Under the pieces are notes generated by a model that searched no databases, had not been told where the DNA came from, and worked only from the letters and a program-made list of their open reading frames with translations. A program made the translations under genes and the position numbers. A stretch of 32,715 nucleotides of DNA from Brevundimonas sp. (GTDB taxonomy: Bacteria > Pseudomonadota > Alphaproteobacteria > Caulobacterales > Caulobacteraceae): the NCBI RefSeq assembly GCF_024711105.1, contig NZ_JANJTL010000169.1, positions 1-32,715 on the forward strand, written 5' to 3'. Below are positions 5,969 to 13,520 of the stretch, piece by piece (position 1 is the stretch's first letter; every line of letters starts with the position of its first letter).

Positions 5969-8512
5969 ATGGCGGCGCGCGGCGAACTCGACACCTATCA
6001 GCGGATGCGGAACTTCGGGGACACCCCCGAACCCAAGGGCCGCAAGACCCCGCGCAAGCAGCTGGGCGGCCGGTTCCTGATCCAGCGCCATGCCGCGAGG
6101 CGGCTGCACTACGACTTCCGCATCGAGCACGACGGGGTGCTGAAGTCGTGGGCCGTGACCAAGGCGCCGTCGCGCGATCCGGCGGTCAAGCGGCTGGCCG
6201 TCGAGGTCGAGGACCACCCGCTGGACTATGACTCCTTCGAAGGCACGATCCCCGCGGGCAACTACGGCGCCGGCACGGTGCAGATGTGGGACACCGGGAC
6301 CTGGGAGCCGCAGGAGGAGGATATCGACCGCGCCTTCGAAAAGGGCTCGGTCAAGATGGTGCTCCACGGCAGCCGGCTGGAAGGAAAGTGGGCCCTGATC
6401 CGGCTGAAGGGCGACCGCGGCAAGCCGTCCAGGCGCAACAACTGGCTGCTGATCAAGGAGAAGGACGCCTACGCCGTGCCGGGCGAGGGCGACGCCAACA
6501 TGGAGATCGACGCGTCGGTGACCACCGGCCGGAGCCTGGCCGAGATCGCCGAAGGCCGCCGCCAGTGGAAGTCGTCTCAGAAAACCGACAAGAAGGCTCC
6601 GAAGAAGCCCGAGGCCCGCCGCGCCGTGACCGAGAAGGCCGACCGTCCGCCCGCGTTCGTCCCGATTCAGCTGTGCAAGGTGGCGGACTATCCGCCCCAG
6701 GCCGCCGGCTGGGCCCACGAGATCAAGTTCGATGGCTACCGCATCCAGATCGGCGTCGGGGGCGGCAAGGCGAAGCTCTACACGCGCAAGGGCCTGGACT
6801 GGTCGGCCAAGTTCAGGGAGCACTCCGCGGACGCGGCCCAGTGGCCCGACGCCGTGATCGACGGCGAGCTGTGCGCGCTCGCCGACAACCACATGCCGGA
6901 CTTCTCGGCCCTGCAGGCAGCCATCTCGGACGGCAAGACCGGCGACCTGGTCTATTTCGCCTTCGACCTTCTGTTCGAGGGACCCGAGGACTTGCGCAAG
7001 CTGCCCCTCACCCACCGCAAGGCGCGGCTGAAGGCCTATATCGACCGCATCCCCAAGTCCGCGCGCGGCCGCATCCGCTACGTCGATCACTTCGCCACCA
7101 CCGGCCAGGCGGTGCTGGAAAGCGCCTGCCGGATGGACCTGGAGGGGGTGATCTCCAAGAAGCTGGATGCCCCCTATCAGGCCGGCCGCTCCACGACCTG
7201 GGTCAAGTCCAAGTGCCGGGGCCGCGACGAGGTGGTCATCGGCGGCTGGACGTCGGAGGGCGACCGCTTCCGCTCCCTGATCGTCGGCGTGCGCGAGAAG
7301 GACGGCCTGCGCCACCTTGGCCGGGTCGGCACGGGCTACGCCCAGCCCCTGCTGAAGACGCTGCTTCCGGCGCTCAAGGCGAACCCGTCGGAGACCAGCC
7401 CCTTCGTCGGCAAGGGCGCGCCCCGAAAGACCCGCGCCGCCGGCCAGACCGTGCACTGGGTCAAGCCCGTGCTGGTCGCCGAGATCGAGCACGGCGGCTA
7501 CACCGACACCGGCTCCATCCGCCAGGCGGCCTACAAGGGGCTGCGCGAGGACAAGACCGCCGCCGACGTCACCGACAGGCCCCAGGTGCCCAGCCCCGCC
7601 GTCGCCGGCAAGTCCGGCAAGCTGGTCGTCGAAGGCGTGTCGATCTCAAACGCCGACAAGGTGCTGTGGCCCGCCTCGGACCTGGGGGCCGCCGTCACCA
7701 AGGCGGACCTCGTGCGCTATTACGCCATGGCCGCCGAGCGCATCCTGCCGCACGTCGCCGACCGGCCTGTGTCGATCATCCGGGCGCCGGACGGGATCGA
7801 GGGCGAGCGGTTCTTCCAGCGCCACGCCATGCCGGGCTCCAACCCGCGTCTCAAGCTGATGGATGTGAAGGAGAGAAAGCCCTACGTCGCCGTCACGGAC
7901 GTCGGCGGCCTGGTGGCCATCGGCCAGTCGGGCGGGCTGGAGCTGCACCCCTGGGGCTGCAAGGCGGGCGATCCGGAGACGCCCGAGCAGATCACCTTCG
8001 ACCTCGACCCGGACGAGGGCCTGGACTTCGGGGACGTGATCTCGGCCGCCAAGGTCGTCCGAAAGAAGCTCGAGGACCTCGGCCTCAGCCCCTTCGTGAA
8101 GACCACGGGCGGCAAGGGCCTGCATGTGGTCGTCCCGATCAAGGCGGATGCGCGTAGCCGGGTCGAGTGGGACGAGTGCAAGGCCTTCGCCAAGGCGGTC
8201 TGCGAGCTGATCCGCGCGGATCAGCCGGACCGGTTTACGACCACCCTGGCCAAGAAGGCGCGGGGCGGGAAAATCTTCCTCGACTATCTGCGCAACGGGC
8301 GCATGGCGACGGCGGTAGGGCCCTGGTCTCCGCGCGCCCGGCCCGGGGCCACCATCGCCTTTCCGATCAGCTGGGCCCAAGTGAAGTCGGGCCTGAACCC
8401 CAAGGCCTATACGATCCACAACGCCGAGGCCCTGCTGAAGAAGCCCGACCCCTGGAAGGATTTCCGCGCAGGTGAGGTGAGCCTGAAGCCGATGCTGAAG
8501 AAGGTGCTCTAG
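5969..8512 (+). CDS. ligD: ATP-dependent DNA ligase D (phosphoesterase-ligase-polymerase)
   Basis: LigD performs end processing, gap filling and sealing in bacterial non-homologous end joining with Ku. The 847-residue protein has the PE-LIG-POL order of Pseudomonas LigD. The 3'-phosphoesterase domain (about 20-170) shows RFLIQRHAARRLHYDFR with metal and catalytic residues His41, His47, Asp49 and His83. The ligase domain (about 205-510) has the adenylated Lys253 in KFDGYR. The archaeo-eukaryotic primase-type polymerase domain (about 550-847) has metal-binding Asp678 and Asp680 in DLDPDEG, then TTGGKGLH and FLDYLRNGR. The ATG at 5969 follows GGAGGA with 4 bases between; the open frame extends to 5453, but that part lies antisense in otsB and is rejected. 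Its stop codon shares a CTAG with the stop of ku on the opposite strand. The linker at about 185-200 is Lys-rich. Confidence 0.96.
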   Translation: MAARGELDTYQRMRNFGDTPEPKGRKTPRKQLGGRFLIQRHAARRLHYDFRIEHDGVLKSWAVTKAPSRDPAVKRLAVEVEDHPLDYDSFEGTIPAGNYGAGTVQMWDTGTWEPQEEDIDRAFEKGSVKMVLHGSRLEGKWALIRLKGDRGKPSRRNNWLLIKEKDAYAVPGEGDANMEIDASVTTGRSLAEIAEGRRQWKSSQKTDKKAPKKPEARRAVTEKADRPPAFVPIQLCKVADYPPQAAGWAHEIKFDGYRIQIGVGGGKAKLYTRKGLDWSAKFREHSADAAQWPDAVIDGELCALADNHMPDFSALQAAISDGKTGDLVYFAFDLLFEGPEDLRKLPLTHRKARLKAYIDRIPKSARGRIRYVDHFATTGQAVLESACRMDLEGVISKKLDAPYQAGRSTTWVKSKCRGRDEVVIGGWTSEGDRFRSLIVGVREKDGLRHLGRVGTGYAQPLLKTLLPALKANPSETSPFVGKGAPRKTRAAGQTVHWVKPVLVAEIEHGGYTDTGSIRQAAYKGLREDKTAADVTDRPQVPSPAVAGKSGKLVVEGVSISNADKVLWPASDLGAAVTKADLVRYYAMAAERILPHVADRPVSIIRAPDGIEGERFFQRHAMPGSNPRLKLMDVKERKPYVAVTDVGGLVAIGQSGGLELHPWGCKAGDPETPEQITFDLDPDEGLDFGDVISAAKVVRKKLEDLGLSPFVKTTGGKGLHVVVPIKADARSRVEWDECKAFAKAVCELIRADQPDRFTTTLAKKARGGKIFLDYLRNGRMATAVGPWSPRARPGATIAFPISWAQVKSGLNPKAYTIHNAEALLKKPDPWKDFRAGEVSLKPMLKKVL

Positions 8513-9372
8513 GCCGCCTTCTTTTTCTTCGCCGCGGGCTTCTTGGCGGGCGCCTTCTTTGCGGCAGGCTTCTTGGCCGGGGCGCGGCGGGCGGATGAGG
8601 CCGAGCCCTTCAGACTGGCGCGCAACGCCTCCATGAGGTCGATGACGTTGGTGTCCTCCGGCTCGGGCGCCTCGACCACGCCCTGACCCTTCTTCTTGGC
8701 CTCGATCATCTCGCGCAGCGCGTCGTCGTAGCGGTCCTTGAACTCCGAGGGATCGAAGTCCGCCTCCTTCTGGGCGATCAGGCGGGTGGCGATCTCGACC
8801 ATGTCCTTGTCGGCCTTCACCGCCGGGATGTCGTCGAAGAACTCCTCCGGTTGGCGGACCTCGTCGTGGGCCCGCAAGGTGTAGGCGACCAGTCCCTTGC
8901 CGTGGACCTCAAGCGCCAGCTGGCGCTCCTTGCCGCGCAGGACGAGACAGCCGATGGCGATCTTGCCGGCGTTCTTCATGGCCTCGCGAATGACAGCGAA
9001 GGCCTCGGTGCCCACGCCCTTCTCGGGCACGACGTAGAAGGGGTCATCCCAGTAGAGGCGGTCGATCTCGGTCTCGTCGACGAACTTGTCGATGGAGATG
9101 GTGCGGGTCGATTCCAGCCGGACCTTTTCGAAGTCCTCGTCGCCGAACAGCACGTATTCGCCCTTGGACACCTCATAGCCCTTGACCAGGGACGAGCGCT
9201 CGACCGGGCCGGTCTCGGGGTCGGTCGTGACCATCCGGATGCGGTTGTTGGTCTCCGGATTGATCAGGTGGAAGCTGATGTTGCTGCTCGACGACGTGGC
9301 CGTATAGAGCGCGACCGGACAGGTCACGAGCGACAGCTTGAGTTGGCCTTGCCAGGTAGGACGGGCGGCCAT
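8509..9372 (-). CDS. ku: Non-homologous end-joining protein Ku
   Basis: Bacterial Ku forms a homodimer that threads onto double-strand DNA ends and recruits LigD. The 287-residue product has the Ku core: WQGQLKLSLVTCPVALY at the N-terminus, the region LVKGYEVSKGEYVLFGDED, and the bridge region KFVDETEIDRLYWDDPFYVVPEK. It ends in a basic Lys/Ala/Pro tail of PAKK and AAKK repeats, like the C-terminal extensions that bind DNA in other bacterial Ku proteins. The ATG at 9372 is preceded by GGAGG with 5 bases between; in-frame ATGs at 9390 and 9405 lack such a site. The gene is convergent with ligD, both stop codons lying in one CTAG at 8509-8512. It lies 37 bp downstream of the DUF1801 gene, so the two are probably co-transcribed. 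Confidence 0.95.
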   Translation of the reverse strand: MAARPTWQGQLKLSLVTCPVALYTATSSSSNISFHLINPETNNRIRMVTTDPETGPVERSSLVKGYEVSKGEYVLFGDEDFEKVRLESTRTISIDKFVDETEIDRLYWDDPFYVVPEKGVGTEAFAVIREAMKNAGKIAIGCLVLRGKERQLALEVHGKGLVAYTLRAHDEVRQPEEFFDDIPAVKADKDMVEIATRLIAQKEADFDPSEFKDRYDDALREMIEAKKKGQGVVEAPEPEDTNVIDLMEALRASLKGSASSARRAPAKKPAAKKAPAKKPAAKKKKAA

Positions 9373-9409
9373 GGGCGCCTCCGGGTTCATGAGTCCGGAC
9401 TCCAACGAC

Positions 9410-10072
9410 TCAAGCGCCTTTCAGGTTCTCCGCCACAGCGGCCTGGACCAGTGCCATGAAGGCGGCGCCGTTGACCACATCGCCCTGGCGAATGTCGATG
9501 GCCCGGCGGGTCCCGGCCTCCAGGCTGGCGTTGAACAGGCGGGCCGGGTCCGGCAGGGCCGCGCCGCGCATGAAGGTCAGCTTGACGTAGGTCTTGTAGG
9601 TCTCGCCGGTCAGGAGGATCCCGCCGCGCTCCCAGACGGGGACGCCGTCGGGGTTGGTGGGTTTGCGCCACTTCACCGTCTCGGTGATCGCGGGAGCCAG
9701 CTGGGGGTCGGACCAGTCGAAGTCCTCGCCGATGTGCAGGTAGCGCACCCGCGGCTGTTTCGAGCCGACCGGGAGCGGCGGGTCGAGCTCCACGCCGTTG
9801 TGGAACGCCACCTTCAGGTAGTGGGTCATGGCATGGAAGCTGAGGAACCAGACGTCGCCCTCCTCCGCGCCGTAGAGGGGCGAGTTCCACTTCACCGCCT
9901 TCTTCACGCCCGGCACGGTCCGGGTGACCAGGGCGTCGAGCCGGGCGCCGGCCTCGGACTTCCAGCCCGGCGCGGCGGCGATCCAGGCCTGGACGGGGCC
10001 CTCGCCGTAGCCCTTGGAGATCTGCGGATTGCCGCCGGAGAGCAGCCTTGGTTCCGCGCGGTCCTTCAGCAT
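9410..10072 (-). CDS. Tandem DUF1801 (YdhG/YjbR-like) domain protein
   Basis: The product has 220 residues. The first half matches DUF1801: VKKAVKWNSPLYGAEEGDVWFLSF, then the YLKVAFHNG strand pair. The second half repeats the pattern: ITETVKWRKPTNP, GGILLTGETYKTYVKLTFMRGA and a closing helix. It therefore looks like two DUF1801 units in tandem (about 25-120 and 135-220). No catalytic residues are known for the family; members are small cytoplasmic proteins of unknown function. It lies 37 bp upstream of ku on the same strand, so a link to DNA end repair or stress is possible but inferred only from position. The ATG at 10072 has no clear ribosome-binding site, so the start is uncertain by a few codons. 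Confidence 0.85.
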   Translation of the reverse strand: MLKDRAEPRLLSGGNPQISKGYGEGPVQAWIAAAPGWKSEAGARLDALVTRTVPGVKKAVKWNSPLYGAEEGDVWFLSFHAMTHYLKVAFHNGVELDPPLPVGSKQPRVRYLHIGEDFDWSDPQLAPAITETVKWRKPTNPDGVPVWERGGILLTGETYKTYVKLTFMRGAALPDPARLFNASLEAGTRRAIDIRQGDVVNGAAFMALVQAAVAENLKGA

Positions 10073-10131
10073 GCGTGCGCCCTGGGTTCGGGCGCAGTGG
10101 GCGTCATCCAGCGCCGACGATCAAGGGGCCG

Positions 10132-10329
10132 TCAGCGCTTGGGCTCCAGTTCCTGGTTCAGGTCTTCCCGGCGCTCGTCGTACGTTTCGGGGTGGTCGTA
10201 GAGTTCGCGCGTGGCTTCCTCGCTCACCGGGTCGTTGCGCTTGTTGCGCGTGTGATAGCGCCACAGGCCCCAGGCGAGGACGGCGCCGAGGACCACCCAG
10301 CCGATATGCCACAGACTTTCCCAGGCCAT
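10132..10329 (-). CDS. Small single-pass membrane protein, 65 residues, function unknown
   Basis: The ATG at 10329 follows AAGGAG with 7 bases between, a good ribosome site. Residues 4-23 (ESLWHIGWVVLGAVLAWGLW) form one hydrophobic, Trp-rich helix, followed by a positive RYHTRNKR stretch. The positive-inside rule then places a charged, mostly acidic C-terminal tail in the cytoplasm. I do not recognise a family. It lies between the penicillin-binding protein gene (58 bp upstream) and the DUF1801 gene (59 bp downstream), all on the minus strand. A longer open frame to 10563 overlaps the PBP coding region and lacks support. Coding is likely because of the ribosome site and the coherent membrane topology. 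Confidence 0.75.
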   Translation of the reverse strand: MAWESLWHIGWVVLGAVLAWGLWRYHTRNKRNDPVSEEATRELYDHPETYDERREDLNQELEPKR

Positions 10330-10351
10330 GATCGTCTCCTTTCCGGGAGAG

Positions 10352-10378
10352 AACGGCCAAGGGCGGGGCGAGAGTTCC
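10352..10378 (-). promoter_or_regulatory. Weak candidate EcfG-like promoter of the 65-residue membrane protein
   Basis: On the minus strand GGAAC (10378-10374) and CGTT (10355-10352) are both exact consensus elements, but the spacer is 18 bases, one more than the usual 16-17. It lies in the gap between the PBP stop and the small gene, about 22 bases before the ATG. The neighbouring DUF1801 and ku genes could be read from it. Confidence 0.25.
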
Positions 10379-10387
10379 CCGGAGGGG

Positions 10388-12469
10388 TCAGAAGAACAGC
10401 GGCTCGCGCTCTTCGCGGGGCTGGTCGCCGGAGGGCCGCGGCGGCTGGGCCGGCGTCGGTTGGGCGGGCTGGGGCGTCGGCTGCTGCGGCTGCGGCTGCG
10501 GTTGAGGCTGCGCCGGCTGGCCGTCCGGGGCGGGCTGGTCGCCCGGCTGGACTTCGCCGCCACCGCCGAAGAGGCCTTCGAGCCCGTCCATGATGTCGCC
10601 CAGCGGATCCTCGCTCTGCAGGCCGTCCTGCCAGCCTTCGGGCATGGGCGGGCCGTCGGGGATGCGCTGGACGTTCAGACGCGGCAAGGCGTCGGCCATG
10701 AAGCGGCGCCAGATGGCGGCCGGCGCACCGCCGCCGGTCACCCGGCGCATCGGCGTGTTGTCGTCGCGGCCGACCCAGACGGCGGTCACGAAGCCGCCCG
10801 TGTAGCCGACGAACCAGGCGTCCTTGTAGTCCGATGTGGTGCCGGTCTTGCCGGCCAGGTCATATCCCTCGATCGCGGCCGCCGTGGCCGTGCCGCCGGT
10901 GATCACCGAGCGCAGCATCTGGTTCATGTAGTAGAGCGGCGGATTGTTGATGACCTGCTGGGCCCCGCCCTCGGCGCGCTGATAGAGCACCCGGCCTTCG
11001 CGGGTTCGGATTCGGGTGATGCCGTGGGCGCGCGCGCGGCGTCCGCCGTTTGCGAAAGCGGCATAGGCCTGGGCCATCTCCAGCGGACTGACCTCGACGG
11101 CGCCCAGCGCCATGGCGGGCTGCAGGTTCACCGGAGACGTGATGCCGAGACGTCGCGCCGCCGAGGCCACGCGATCACGACCGACCCGATCGGCGACATA
11201 GGCGGCGACCGTATTGATCGAACCGGCCACGGCCTGCTGCATCGTCATCCGGCCCCGGAAGCGGCCGTCATAGTTGCGCGGCGACCAGTTGCCGATCGTC
11301 AGCGGCTGATCCTCGACAGGCGTGTCCGGCGTGTAGCCGGCCTCCATGGCCGCCAGATAGACGAACGGCTTGAAGGATGACCCGGCCTGGCGGCGCGCGT
11401 CGACCGCGCGGTTGAACTGGCTGTCGGTGTAGGAGCCGCCGCCGATCATGGCGCGCACCCTGCCCTCGCCGTCGACCGCCACCAGCGCCGCCTGCTCGAC
11501 CCCGCGTTCGCCGTCGCGTTCCAGGATCGTCTGCACCGCACGCTCGGCCTGGGCCTGGAGCGTCAGGTCCAGGGTGGTTTCGACGATCAGGTCCTCGGAA
11601 TTCTCGCCGATCAGACTGCGGACCTCGCGATCCAGCCAGTCGACGAAATACTGGGCGTGCTGCGTCGCCAAGGTGCGCGAGACACGGACCGGCTCGAGAA
11701 CCGCGGCCTCGCGCTGCTCCGCGGTGATGACGCCCGCCTCCTCCATCTCATTGAGCACGACGGTCGCCCGGCCCGCGGCGCGCTCGGTCTCCGACAGCGG
11801 GCTGTAGCGCGAGGGCGCCTTCAGAAGGCCGGCCAGCAGGGCGGCTTCGCCGACCGTGAGCTCGCGCGCGCTCTTGTCGAAATAGCGCTGGGCGGCCGCC
11901 TCGATCCCATAGGCGCCGGCGCCGAAATAGACCCTGTTCAGATAGAGGGTGAGAATCTCCTCCTTGGTGAAGCGCAGCTCCATCCACACCGCGAGCATGA
12001 TCTCCTGGATCTTGCGCTTCATGGTCTGGTCGGGCGTCAGGAACAGGTTCTTGGCCAGCTGCTGGGTCAGGGTCGAGCCGCCCTGCACCACCCGGCCCGC
12101 GCGCATGTTGGCGACGATGGCCCGCACCATGCCGATCGGGTCAAACCCGGGGTGGTGATAGAAGCGCCGGTCCTCGATGGCGATGAAGGCGGCCGGCACA
12201 TAGTCCGGCAGGGTCTCAAGGTCGACCGACTGGGTCTGTTCCGAGCCGCGCGCGGCGATCAGTACGCCGTTGCGATCGAGATAGGTGACCGACGGCACGC
12301 GCTGGATGGCGTCCAGGCTCGACGTGTCCGGCAGACCGCGGGCGAACACGGCGAAGAAGACGACGGAGAAAATCAGCCCCCAGACGCCGAGCACGGCCGT
12401 CCAGTAGAGCAGGCGGCCCATAGGAGACCGTCTGGCCGACCTTTCCCCGCCCCCGTGGCCGTGGCTCAT
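10388..12469 (-). CDS. Class A penicillin-binding protein (PBP1A type), bifunctional
   Basis: The enzyme polymerises and crosslinks peptidoglycan at the inner membrane. The 693 residues comprise a short cytoplasmic tail, one membrane helix (about 20-43), a GT51 glycosyltransferase domain with catalytic Glu99 in IEDRRFYHH plus GGSTLTQQLAKN (130-141) and RKIQE (152-156), and a transpeptidase domain with SSFK (nucleophile Ser364, Lys367), SIN (417-419) and KTGTT (541-545). The last 90 residues are a Pro/Gln-rich, low-complexity, probably disordered periplasmic tail. GAGG stands 7 bases before the ATG at 12469. Caulobacter relatives carry several paralogues of this class (PbpX, Y, Z, C, 1A), and I cannot say which this is. 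It is the last of the large minus-strand cell-envelope block starting at 17311. Confidence 0.95.
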   Translation of the reverse strand: MSHGHGGGERSARRSPMGRLLYWTAVLGVWGLIFSVVFFAVFARGLPDTSSLDAIQRVPSVTYLDRNGVLIAARGSEQTQSVDLETLPDYVPAAFIAIEDRRFYHHPGFDPIGMVRAIVANMRAGRVVQGGSTLTQQLAKNLFLTPDQTMKRKIQEIMLAVWMELRFTKEEILTLYLNRVYFGAGAYGIEAAAQRYFDKSARELTVGEAALLAGLLKAPSRYSPLSETERAAGRATVVLNEMEEAGVITAEQREAAVLEPVRVSRTLATQHAQYFVDWLDREVRSLIGENSEDLIVETTLDLTLQAQAERAVQTILERDGERGVEQAALVAVDGEGRVRAMIGGGSYTDSQFNRAVDARRQAGSSFKPFVYLAAMEAGYTPDTPVEDQPLTIGNWSPRNYDGRFRGRMTMQQAVAGSINTVAAYVADRVGRDRVASAARRLGITSPVNLQPAMALGAVEVSPLEMAQAYAAFANGGRRARAHGITRIRTREGRVLYQRAEGGAQQVINNPPLYYMNQMLRSVITGGTATAAAIEGYDLAGKTGTTSDYKDAWFVGYTGGFVTAVWVGRDDNTPMRRVTGGGAPAAIWRRFMADALPRLNVQRIPDGPPMPEGWQDGLQSEDPLGDIMDGLEGLFGGGGEVQPGDQPAPDGQPAQPQPQPQPQQPTPQPAQPTPAQPPRPSGDQPREEREPLFF

Positions 12470-12540
12470 TCCCGATCCTCGCGCGATGCCCGGCTGATCA
12501 AAATCACGCCCGCCTTGCCAGACCCTTCACGACGGTCAAG

Positions 12541-12558
12541 GCCGGGCGCGCGCCCGGC
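12541..12558. repeat. 18-bp perfect palindrome between hydrolase and PBP genes
   Basis: GCCGGGCGCGCGCCCGGC is its own reverse complement and lies 15 bp beyond the hydrolase stop. As RNA it can fold as a 7-bp stem with a 4-base loop. No U-run follows on the minus strand; a TTTTT does follow at 12563 on the plus strand, where no gene needs terminating. It may be a weak terminator or a protein-binding site. Confidence 0.5.
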
Positions 12559-12573
12559 GAAGTTTTTCCGGCC

Positions 12574-13467
12574 TCATTCCGCCGAAAGAAAGGCGTCCAC
12601 CTCGGCGAAGAAGCGGGTCGGATTGTCGAACATGATGAAATGGGCCGCGTCGGGAACCCGCACCAGCCGCGCGCCCGGCACGTTCGCGTAGGATAGCTGG
12701 TAGAAGGCGTCGAGCTGGGCGTCGGTCAAAGGCGCGCCCGTCGGCGTCACGTAGAGCACCGTGACCGGGGCGGTGATGTTGGACAACTCGGGTCGAAGGT
12801 CGGTGACCACCAGCTCATGGAAGGCGCGCCCAGCCACGTCATAGTCGCTCTCGAGCGTGTGGCGGATGGGCCCGGCGCGCAGGGATTCGGTGCGCACCAT
12901 TCCGGCGATCGTCTGGGCCGCCTGGGCCTCGCGCCCGTCGAGCGGGGTGTTGCGGATGCCGTCGCGGATCTGATCGGCGATCGGGCGCAGCTGGTCCGGC
13001 GTGACCCCGGGAGGTCCGAACATCGCCCCCATGAAGGGCAGCATGTCCACGACCATCAGCCGGCCGACGAGGTCCGGGTGGCGCGCGGCCAGGACCATGC
13101 CGATCCAGCCGCCCATCGAGTGACCGATCACCGCGGGTCGCGCCAGGCCCTGCTCGGCTATGTAGCGGGCGATCTCGGCCGCGACGGGCTGCCCGACCTG
13201 CTCGCCCGAGGCGTTCGCCTCCGCCGGGCGGCCCGCGAAGCCTGAGACCCAGACTCGGTGCACGCGATAGCGTCCGGCCAGATGAGCCGCGGTGTCGTCC
13301 CAGATTTCCGGATGCGAAGTCAGGCCCGGGATCAGGATGACGTCCGGACCTGAGCCCTGCGCCGTCACGCCGATCCGGTCGGAGATGAAGGGCGCGCGCG
13401 TGGGCGTGGTTGCACAGGCGGCGAGCGTCAGGCCGCCGATGCCGATGAGGAGGTTTCGTCGGTGCAT
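12574..13467 (-). CDS. Lipoprotein alpha/beta-hydrolase
   Basis: The 297-residue product begins with a lipoprotein signal: basic MHRRN, hydrophobic core, and lipobox LAAC with Cys18 as the lipidated residue, so it should be membrane-anchored in the periplasm. The alpha/beta-hydrolase fold follows: VILIPGLTSHPEIWDD with the oxyanion region, nucleophile elbow GHSMGG, a variable cap (about 155-215), and the catalytic His in DAAHFIMFDNP near the end. Substrate is unknown; relatives include esterases and lactonases. The ATG at 13467 begins the lipobox sequence, so the much longer upstream open frame, which runs antisense-free through the next transporter gene in another frame, is not used. Its upstream neighbour's terminator hairpin ends 21 bp before the start, so it likely has its own promoter in a very short space. 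Confidence 0.92.
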   Translation of the reverse strand: MHRRNLLIGIGGLTLAACATTPTRAPFISDRIGVTAQGSGPDVILIPGLTSHPEIWDDTAAHLAGRYRVHRVWVSGFAGRPAEANASGEQVGQPVAAEIARYIAEQGLARPAVIGHSMGGWIGMVLAARHPDLVGRLMVVDMLPFMGAMFGPPGVTPDQLRPIADQIRDGIRNTPLDGREAQAAQTIAGMVRTESLRAGPIRHTLESDYDVAGRAFHELVVTDLRPELSNITAPVTVLYVTPTGAPLTDAQLDAFYQLSYANVPGARLVRVPDAAHFIMFDNPTRFFAEVDAFLSAE

Positions 13468-13487
13468 GGGGTTCCCGAAACGAAGGA

Positions 13488-13511
13488 CGGGGCGGCCCGC
13501 AGGCCGCCCCG
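13488..13511 (-). terminator. Hairpin terminator after first POT transporter gene
   Basis: CGGGGCGGCC, loop CGCA, GGCCGCCCCG: a perfect 10-bp stem starting 10 bp after the transporter stop on the minus strand. The following minus-strand bases (TCCTTCGTTT) are only moderately T-rich, so termination may be partial. Confidence 0.6.
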
Positions 13512-13520
13512 CCGTCAAGG

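Noticed and set aside
5891-7492. 533-codon frame antisense to ligD
   Set aside because: Shadow of ligD; no motif, and composition is that of an antisense frame (many Val, Leu, Asp, Gly, Arg).
10430-10520. Repetitive CCG/CTG-like sequence as a tandem repeat or CRISPR-like array
   Set aside because: It encodes the Pro/Gln-rich tail of the penicillin-binding protein; unit lengths are those of codon pairs and no spacers exist.
12541-12572. Palindrome plus TTTTT as a rho-independent terminator on the plus strand
   Set aside because: No plus-strand gene ends upstream; the adjacent genes are on the minus strand, where no U-run follows.
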